A DNA stretch of 64,000 bases. Source: Erigeron canadensis (lineage: Eukaryota; Streptophyta; Magnoliopsida; Asterales; Asteraceae). Under the pieces are notes generated by a model, which saw nothing but the letters and a program-made list of their open reading frames with translations, had not been told where the DNA came from and did not search any database. Below are positions 57,301-64,000 of the stretch, piece by piece (the stretch's first letter is position 1; every line of letters begins with the position of its first letter). The stretch lies in NCBI RefSeq assembly GCF_010389155.1, contig NC_057761.1, positions 5,582,501 through 5,646,500 on the forward strand, given 5' to 3'. The translations under genes and the position numbers were made by a program.

Positions 57301-57545
57301 CTGGACATCCTTGGATGAAGTCCAGCATCGAGTAATATCCATTTACTTTGGGTGGTATTTTGTCGGATCCAATGTAGTTGTTGGCTTTAATGACCAACTT
57401 AGATGCTTGGAAAGTTACATGAGGGGATGAAGCAATCCCCCTCTGGATCATATTCCTTGGATGTAAGATAAGGAGGAATGTTGTTAGGGTTTTCTATTTG
57501 CTGGGAAGGCGATTGTTGTTGTTGTTGCTCAGATTGAGAAGCCAT
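54364..57545 (-). pseudogene. RT-D additional ORF (aORF)
   Basis: Starts at ATG 57545 (MASQSEQQQQQSPSQQIEN, a CAA-repeat poly-Gln). The N-terminal domain (57451-56580) has YYSMLDFIQG, LREFWWTCDYNLASSTI, DLLRKVLRLP and SSLVPFVRFLSLIF, matching RT-C at equivalent places. Acidic low-complexity text follows, then a coiled-coil region (55600-54900: VEQQVNDLTKTANLAIQ, KKLGEIKKLLSKFVKQQ), an acidic Glu/Ala-rich tail, and after a TAG at 54598 a further stretch ending SIFSPA at 54364. Frame changes occur near 57440, 56950 and 56710, with stops near 56490, 55912 and 54598. Non-functional as it stands; role unknown. Confidence 0.78.
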
Positions 57546-57696
57546 CTTAGAGATTTAAGATAGGATGAGAAAGATAATAAAGGAAGATGAGTGCGAGTAT
57601 TGGAAGAGAATGGAAAAGATTTGAGAGAATATAAAAGATTTTGGAAAATATGAGAGAAAAATGAGCGTAAAAGACGGAGAAGTGGAAGTGATTTAC

Positions 57697-57704
57697 ATAT
57701 ATAT
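57697..57704 (-). promoter_or_regulatory. TATA box upstream of RT-D aORF
   Basis: Minus-strand TATATATG in CCA-TATATATG-TAAATC, 152 bases before the ATG, followed by a strongly pyrimidine-rich leader (CTTCCACTTCTCC, TTTTCTCTC, CATTCTCTTCC). A TACGTGACGG motif lies about 40 bases upstream. Confidence 0.45.
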
Positions 57705-58101
57705 GGCATGGATATGGGGCTCATGACTGCAAAAAGTAAACCGTCACGTATTTCTCTCTCATACGCAAAAAGTATTTAAACTTAAAATATTTATTAAAAA
57801 TCATTTTTGTACCAATGATGATACAAATTAAGTATTTTAAAATTTTGAAAATACTTTTAGGTATACGTATGTGAGTAACGTATGAAAGTTGTATAATGTG
57901 ACAACTTGTACCACAATTTCAACTGTACTTGAGTGCATACGGCGGGTACAGTGTACAAGTTGCCCATTAGGGAGAAAATCGAGGTAACCGTTTGAAATAC
58001 TTAATAAAATATTAGTAAATATACGTAGTGGAATATACTCAGATAATGAAAGGTATCCACTGAAGAGTTATTAGAAAAAGAAATTTGGTTACCAAGTTTT
58101 T
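57705..58101. other. RT-D spacer upstream of the aORF promoter
   Basis: Non-coding, AT-rich; contains GTATACG/CGTATGA-type words near 57860-57890 and no recognised gene. Confidence 0.4.
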
Positions 58102-58140
58102 AGTCAGCGACTTAAAGAATGAAAGAGGTGGTCGCTGACT
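58102..58140 (-). other. 10-bp hairpin upstream of RT-D tandem repeats
   Basis: AGTCAGCGAC (58102-58111) and GTCGCTGACT (58131-58140) pair perfectly around a 19-base loop. The arms contain TCAGC/GCTGA, the short word over-represented across RT-D. Confidence 0.65.
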
Positions 58141-58188
58141 AACCTTATACAATTTTTAGCAAATTGTCAGTCATCAACGAATTTTAGA

Positions 58189-58660
58189 AGTCTTTACCAG
58201 CAGCCGTTTGCTGTTGGACTAGATAGGGACTTTCAACACTCTATTACTTTTGTTTTTCTTTTTCCCAAAGCAACAGAGATAAATGGATTTTATTAGTCTT
58301 TACCAACGGCTGTTTTCTGCTGGACTAGATAGGGACTTTCAGCACCCTATTACTTTTGTTTTGTTTTTTCCCAAACAACAGGGATAAACGGATTTTATTA
58401 GTCTTTACCAGCAGCCGTTTGCTGTTGGACTAGATAGAGAATTTCAGCATCTTATTACTTTTGTTTTGCTTTTTCTTAAAGCAACAGGGATCAACGGATT
58501 TTATTAGTCTTTACCAGCAGCCATTTGTTGCTGGACTAAATAGGGACTTTCAGCACCCTATTACTTTTGTTTTGCTTTTTCCCAAAGCAACAGGGATCAA
58601 CGGATTCTAGATGTCTTTACCAGAAGCCGTTTGCTGCTGGACTAGATGAAGACTTATGAC
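58189..58660 (-). repeat. 106-bp tandem array between RT-D pol and aORF
   Basis: Units begin AGTCTTTACCAGCAGCCG at 58189, 58295, 58400, 58506 and (diverged, partial) 58611, a period of 105-106 bases. Each contains CAGCA...TGCTG, able to form a small stem, then GGACTAGATAGGGACTTTCA and a T-rich part. Confidence 0.88.
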
Positions 58661-58758
58661 TCTTCATTGCCTTATTGTTCAGCAAGTAAGACAGACTTAA
58701 ACTGTCTGAGATAGGTTTTGACCGACTGGTCAATTATAACTTATAAAAGAAACATAAG

Positions 58759-61700
58759 TTAAGTTGCAGATTCGCCATTTAGCATACCCAACCTGCTGAC
58801 GAGATCCTTGAATCTCTTTTCATCTAAGGGTTTAGTGAAAATGTCAGCGAGCTGATCATCAGTGGGAATGAAGTAGATTTCCACATCACCCTTCATGACA
58901 TGGTAACGAATGAAATGATACCTGATATCTATGTGTTTGGTTTTGGAATGCTGAACAGGATTATGTATGATGGCAATTGCACTTGTGTTTTCACACATGA
59001 TGGGGACCTTAGAGTAGTCTAAGTCATAGTCAGCGCGTTGGTTTTTCATCCAGAGGACTTGAGCACAACAACTCGCTGCAGATACATACTCAGCTTCAAC
59101 AGTGGAGATGGACAATGTATGCTGTTTCTTACTAGACCAACTAGTCAGTCTCCCCCCCCCCCCTCCAACAGTTGACATCCACTACTGATGCTTTTCCTGT
59201 CTAACATGCATCCAGCATAGTCAGAGTCTGAGTATGCAGCTAGGTCAAAGTTAGACTTTTTGGGATACCATAGACCTAAGGAAGAAGTCCCTTTAAGGTA
59301 TTTGAAGATTCGCTTAGCAGAGAGAAGATGAGACTCCCTAGGAGAAGCTTAATATCTTGCACAAAGGCAAGTGGCAAACATGATGTCCGGACGACTCGCT
59401 GTGAGATACATCAGGGAGCTAATCATTCCCCTATAGTGAGTGGGGTTCACATGCTTACCATCAGGATCAGCATGGAGATTATTTGGAGGGGACATAGGAG
59501 TGGGCTTGGTAGTGATATTGGACATATCAAACTTAGCCAGCATGTCTTTAATGTATTTTTCTTGATTTATAAAAATGCCATCAGGGAGTTGGCGAATTTG
59601 CAAACCAAGAAAGAAGGTTAGCTCACCCATCATGCTCATCTCAAAGGGAGTTAAACTTTCTGCAAAGCTTCTTGCTGGAGGATCCAAAGATGATGTCATC
59701 CACATATATTTGAACAAATAGGATATGAGCACCCTTTCTAAAGATGAAGAGGATGCTGCCAATGGATCCTCGCTGAAAGTTATTAGAGAGAAGAAACTCA
59801 GAGAGTGTGTCATACCAAGCTCTGGGAGCTTGTTTAAGGCCATATAATGTCTTGTATAGACGCTAAACATGGTGAGGCTTGGCTGGATCTTCAAAACTAG
59901 GTGGCTGCTCAAAATATACCTCCTCTTCGAGTTTTCCATTTAGGAAAACACTCTTTACATCCATTTGATATACTGTGAAGTTTTTGTAAGCAACATGTGC
60001 CAAGAATAAGTGTATAGCTTCCAATCGGGCCACTAGAGCAAAGGATTCATCGTAATCGACACCTTCTTCCTGAAGGTAACCTTGTGCAACCAGCCTAGCC
60101 TTGTTATGAATAACAATACCATTTTCGTCCATTTTATTTCTGTAAACCCATTTGGTTCCGATGGGTTCTTTGCCAGGAGGTAGAGGAACTAAAAACTAGA
60201 CATGCTGTCACTGGAATTGAGTGAGTTCCTCTTGCATGGCAGCAACCCATGAGGGGTCAACCATTGCTTCTCTAATGTTCTTAGGAGTGATCATAGATAA
60301 GAAGTTAACATACAAACATGAGTTTCTTGTCACTGATCGAGTGATAATACCCTGCTGAGGGTCACCAATTACTTGGTGAGCTGGATGACTAGATGTCCAT
60401 TTAAGTGATGGAACACTTGATGAACCTAGCTGAGTGTCAGCGGAAGATTGAGTGATGGTAGCAGCAGGAGTATTATAGGAGGAAAGATCAATGGTAAGAA
60501 TGGGTTCAGAAAATTGATCTGTAGAGCCATTCGACTGAACTGAGTCATCATTGATGTGAGAGTCATCAGCAGGCTCCATATCATCAGCATTTGCTGACGC
60601 ATCATGAAACTCATCTTCAGCAGAGTCATCAACTTGCAAATCATCAGCCAGTGATCCATGTTGGCTGATGCTGCATGGATTGACCTTAAGATAGGCTCAA
60701 CTGGCTTAATCGTATATATATGAGCAGTAACTTGCTCTAATTCAGTTTCTGCTGAACAATCCTGTGTGGGCTGCTGATTGACAGGAGGCAGCGAGCAAGG
60801 TGCATCAAAACAAATGAGTCAGCAACCTTCATAAGAGGATCATCGAGCTCATTGAAGATTACTTCAGATGATGAAGATTGAATGTCTTTGAGAGCTGAAG
60901 AGCTTTCATCAAAAGTGACATGAATAGATTCATCCACTTTCTGAAGACGAGTATTAAATACTCTGAAAGACTTGCTGATGGCAGAATATCCAACAAAGTA
61001 GCCATCATCAGCTTTAGGATCAAATTTTCCTAGGTGATCCTTGTTATTGAGAATAAAGACAGGACATCCAAAGACATGGAAGTATTTGATTTGAGGTTTC
61101 TTGCCTCTTAAAACTTCATATGCTGTCTTGTCTTGTCTTTTGACAATCAGACATCGATTCTGAGTGTGGCAAGCAATGTTGACTGCTTCTGCCCAAAACT
61201 TGTTGGGCAGACAGGATTCATTGAGCATGGTACGTGCTGCCTCAATGAGAGTTCTGTTTTTTTCTACAACACCATTTTGCTTAGGAGTTCTGGTAGAAGA
61301 GAAGTTTTGTGAGATCCTTTGATCAACACAAAATGTTTCAAGAGTGTGGTTCTGAACTCAGTGCCATGGTCGCTTCTGAGTTCTTTAACCCTTATGCTGT
61401 TGAGATATTCCATTTTCTTGATGAATTTGGTTATCTCATCAGCAACATCACTCTTGCAATGGAGAAAGATAGTCCAAGTATATCGTGAATATTCATCCAC
61501 AATAACTAAAGTGTATCTGCTACCCTTTAGACTTTGGACATTCATTGGACCAAAAAGGTCCATGTGAAGAAGATGAAAGCAGCCTTTGACAGAATTGACT
61601 TGCTTTGTTTTGAAAGTAGATCTATGGCTTTTACCTATTTCGTAAGCACCACAGAGTCTATCTTTTTCAAAAAAGAGAGGAGGAAGACCACAAACAAGGT

Positions 61701-62195
61701 TCTTTTTAGCAAGGGAATTAATGGTTTTAAAATTCACATGCGACATACGCTTGTGCCATAACCAATTTAATTCAGGTGTTGACTTTGCAAAGAAACATGT
61801 CTCACTATCAGTTTTGATAGGAGTGAAGTCTACAAGATATACATCTCTTTTCCTTGGTGCTACCAAGACGACTTCCTTGTTTATCTTCACAACATTGCCT
61901 TGATGCTTATCAAGAATCACTTTGTAGTCAGCATTACAAAGTTGGCTAATGCTGATGAGATTATGTTTTAATCTATTTACATAAGCAACTTTGGAGAATT
62001 TTATGAGACCATTTGAAAGAAGACCATATCCTTCGGTTTGTCCAGTAGAATTATCACCGAACACTACAGTAGGACCAGGTGCCTATGTATAGTTATCCAG
62101 CAGGGACTTAGAGCCAGTCATGTGTTTTGAACAACTGTTGTCCAAGTATCACACTCCTTTTCTTAGCGAGCCCTGCATGGATACAATAGAAGGAT
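58759..62195 (-). pseudogene. RT-D pol: protease, integrase, RT, RNase H
   Basis: From the right: protease at about 62150-62085, where the usual DSG reads DNS (YLDNSCSKHMTG) and a stop replaces the preceding Trp; integrase with HKRMSHVNF, MDLFGPMNVQ, LRSDHGTEF; RT with [30 protein letters not shown] and YVDDIIF-like text in a shifted frame; RNase H with STVEAEYVSAASCCAQ and [13 protein letters not shown], ending GMLNGESAT at 58759. Open pieces lie at 62064-61264, 61228-60737, 60639-60208, 60132-59863, 59939-59349 and 59178-58759 in changing frames. One break coincides with a run of twelve Cs (59152-59163). Confidence 0.88.
59152..59163 (+). repeat. C12 homopolymer in RT-D RNase H
   Basis: Twelve C (plus strand) where related elements encode a short Gly-Gly stretch; expansion by slippage shifts the frame. 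Confidence 0.85.
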
Positions 62196-64000
62196 TTAGG
62201 TGAGTTCACTTTGGAACTCATTGATGGCCATGTCAGCAGGATTAGGTTTGGGCACAACAGGGGTAGTTGTAGGCTCTGCTGAAAGAGCCTCCCCAAGAGA
62301 GATATAATGCCCCAAATCGACATATCCATGGGATCTATCGTTCTCATCAAGAGGTATAATATTACTACCATTGCTGTATAGAAATATATAGCGGCTGACA
62401 ACATCAGGAGCACTATATTCTATTAACATAGCAGGCTCACCAAAATTATTTGAAATGATTCTTTGTGAATGAGGAAGAGATATGCGCTGAAGGGAAATAT
62501 GTTCAGCAATGTTTACATCAGTGACAGAAGAGGTGTCACTGGAGATAGGTTCAGGAGAAGGAATCTTACTGATCCTAGTAGAAGAAGAGGATGCTCCAGC
62601 CGATAAAGATGAATTTGGCTGTATAACAACCTCTGGAGCTTCCCTTGAGCTAACACTTTCATATTCAGAGGCAACATGTCCTCTGCTGCTACATAGATAG
62701 CATTTTTTTTGTCAGAGGTGTTGCCTTTTTGACTTTGAATGAAGAAGTCTTTCAGCTGAGACGAGAGATCATTAACTCACTGAGTTAGCTCGTTGATTTT
62801 AGGGTCAGAAGGTGATGCCTTACCCTTTTGCTTTGACCTAGACTTGTTCCTTTGTTTAGGTCTTGGTTGAGGCTTCTGAGGTACATGACCAAGAATGGAT
62901 TGACCATTGTGATCATTTGAATGATGAGGATTTTATGATCCTCTAATCATAGTCCAAGCTTGTCTGTCAGCAGGGTGAGAAGTAGAGGGACCCTGCTGAG
63001 ATTGATGCACTCCACTTGGAGTGATAGGTCTTGATTGACAATTTGGAGTCACTGACCTCATTTGCCTATGAGGCAGATACTCCCTGTTAGGGGCAGAGGA
63101 TTGAACATGCTGATATGGCATTTGTCCACTTTGAGGTGTAATTGGTCTCATTTGCTTATGACGCAAGTGTCCTCGCTGAGGAGTAATGGGTCTTACTTGC
63201 TGATGTGGCAAGTGTCCTCTCTAAGGAGTAGTAGACCTATTTTTAGAAGGCATCCTTCCTCTTTGAGGAGTGTTATGCGTTGGAATGGAATGAACAGATG
63301 CAGACTGAGGTGTCTGATGATGAAATTGTACATCAGTAGGTGCAACCTTTGAGGGATGCACTTGCTGATATCTTGTATTAGCGAACCTAACACGTCTTTT
63401 CATTTGACGCACATGCTGGTCATCTTTGTTTCCAGCATGGGTAGGTTCTTGCAGAGGAGAGGAGGATTGAGCACTGGATTGTTGTTGGCTGATTGGAGCA
63501 TCTCGCTGTGGAGTGCTATAGTCATAGGCACAACAACAGTGCTTCTTTTAAAGGGTTCAGCAGACTTGATAGACAGTTGTTGATGAGCAATGGGTTTGTT
63601 GCCATCACTTGAGATATCTCCTTTAAAAGTTTTTGAAGGAGAATATTGAATTCTCCCTTCATTTGGCATCATACCAACAATAGGGAGGTGAGAGAACATA
63701 TTATTGGTGCTGATTGAAGAACTTGCACCTTTTACCTTAGCAGAGGTAGAAGGATCGCTGGTGGAAGAAGATGGGGTAGCACCAGCATCAACTTCAGTAT
63801 GGTAGTCATTTTGTCTATTAACAAAGTACCATTTCTTCATCTCTTCAGGCGAGATAATGGAGGATGGAGAGATAGAAATTTCAGGCTTCACATCATCATT
63901 GAATGAGTCAGCAAGTAAAGAAGCAATGCCATAATCACCACCAATCACTGCCTGGACTTGTGCAGGGACTTGTTCACTTAAACATTGATGGTGAAACTTA
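62196..64000 (-). pseudogene. RT-D gag, C-terminal part, broken
   Basis: Segments in order on the minus strand: IGGDYGIASLLADSFNDD (63948), MKKWYFVNRQNDYHTE, a region of 15-residue repeats (63240-62990), a basic stretch PRPKQRNKSRSKQKGKA, and a zinc-knuckle remnant CYLCSSRGHVASEYE (62702-62660) in which the final Cys of CCHC is Tyr. It then continues through DVVSRYIFLYSNGSNIIPL towards the protease. Stops occur at 63221, 62933 and about 62780, with frame changes near 63395 and 62430. The N-terminal Gag core is beyond the window. Confidence 0.75.
62990..63240 (-). repeat. 15-residue tandem repeats in RT-D gag
   Basis: Four to five 45-bp units encode TPQRGHLPHQQVRPI, TPQRGHLRHKQMRPI, TPQSGQMPYQHVQSS and APNREYLPHRQMRSV. 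They are Pro, Arg, Gln and His-rich and lie upstream of the zinc knuckle. Confidence 0.85.

Larger units (their letters stand above)
54364..64000 (-). mobile_element. RT-D: decayed Sirevirus-like copia element (partial)
   Basis: Minus-strand order from the right edge: gag, protease, integrase, RT, RNase H, tandem repeats, promoter-like region, aORF. Its proteins are clearly distinct from RT-B/RT-C (for example HADPDGKHVNPTHYRG against [15 protein letters not shown]) but share the overall plan. There are many stops and shifts, and no LTR lies within the window. Confidence 0.85.

Overview
This window is plant nuclear DNA, probably from a eudicot. It is AT-rich, has no bacterial-style gene packing, and is filled with LTR retrotransposons, Helitrons, MITEs, a LINE and a TRIM. 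The pol proteins, the integrase-before-reverse-transcriptase order and the initiator-Met-tRNA primer sites are typical of plant Ty1/copia elements. A daisy-family (Asteraceae) host is my guess from the general look of the repeats, not something I could prove. I found no convincing intact host gene, tRNA or rRNA.

Four large copia elements of the Sirevirus/Maximus type dominate. All four carry a long additional ORF (aORF) downstream of the gag or gag-pol block. RT-A (1-9802, minus strand, running off the left edge) has a 281-bp LTR and primer site, a coiled-coil Gag-tail ORF and a very long aORF, but no protease, integrase, RT or RNase H; it also has two arrays of palindromes built on ACGATCT/AGATCGT. 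RT-A is inserted in the pol gene of RT-B (9803-18464, plus), which is 5'-truncated by the insertion, broken in many places and further interrupted by a MULE-like element (16204-17415). RT-C (25758-37166, plus) is complete from LTR to LTR, with LTRs differing at only seven positions by my count, yet its gag, pol and aORF are all broken. RT-D (about 54364-64000, minus, running off the right edge) is a decayed gag-pol-aORF copy with a 106-bp tandem array between pol and aORF.

Between these lie gene or retroelement fragments (18723-21471), degraded LTR-like DNA (21837-24420), the 3' end of another LTR element with a 1166-bp LTR (37167-39180), and the 3' end of an L1-type LINE (39189-40870). The AT-rich stretch from 40.9 to 54.3 kb is a mosaic of small elements: CACTA-like palindromes, several non-autonomous Helitrons, a TRIM with a perfect 5-bp target duplication, a hAT element with a perfect 8-bp duplication, a Tourist-like MITE, a three-armed inverted repeat and several minisatellites.

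The most interesting themes are: (1) a pol-less but coding element (RT-A) that keeps the Gag tail and the aORF; (2) an aORF shared by four divergent elements that looks nuclear (basic NLS-like runs, coiled coils, no visible membrane segment) and has its own TATA-box promoter-like region in three of them; (3) element-specific short words (CCAGT/ACTGG in RT-B and RT-C, TCAGC/GCTGA in RT-D) spread through coding and non-coding DNA alike and re-used in the hairpins; (4) a conserved 12-bp hairpin flanking the AATAAA region of the RT-B and RT-C LTRs.
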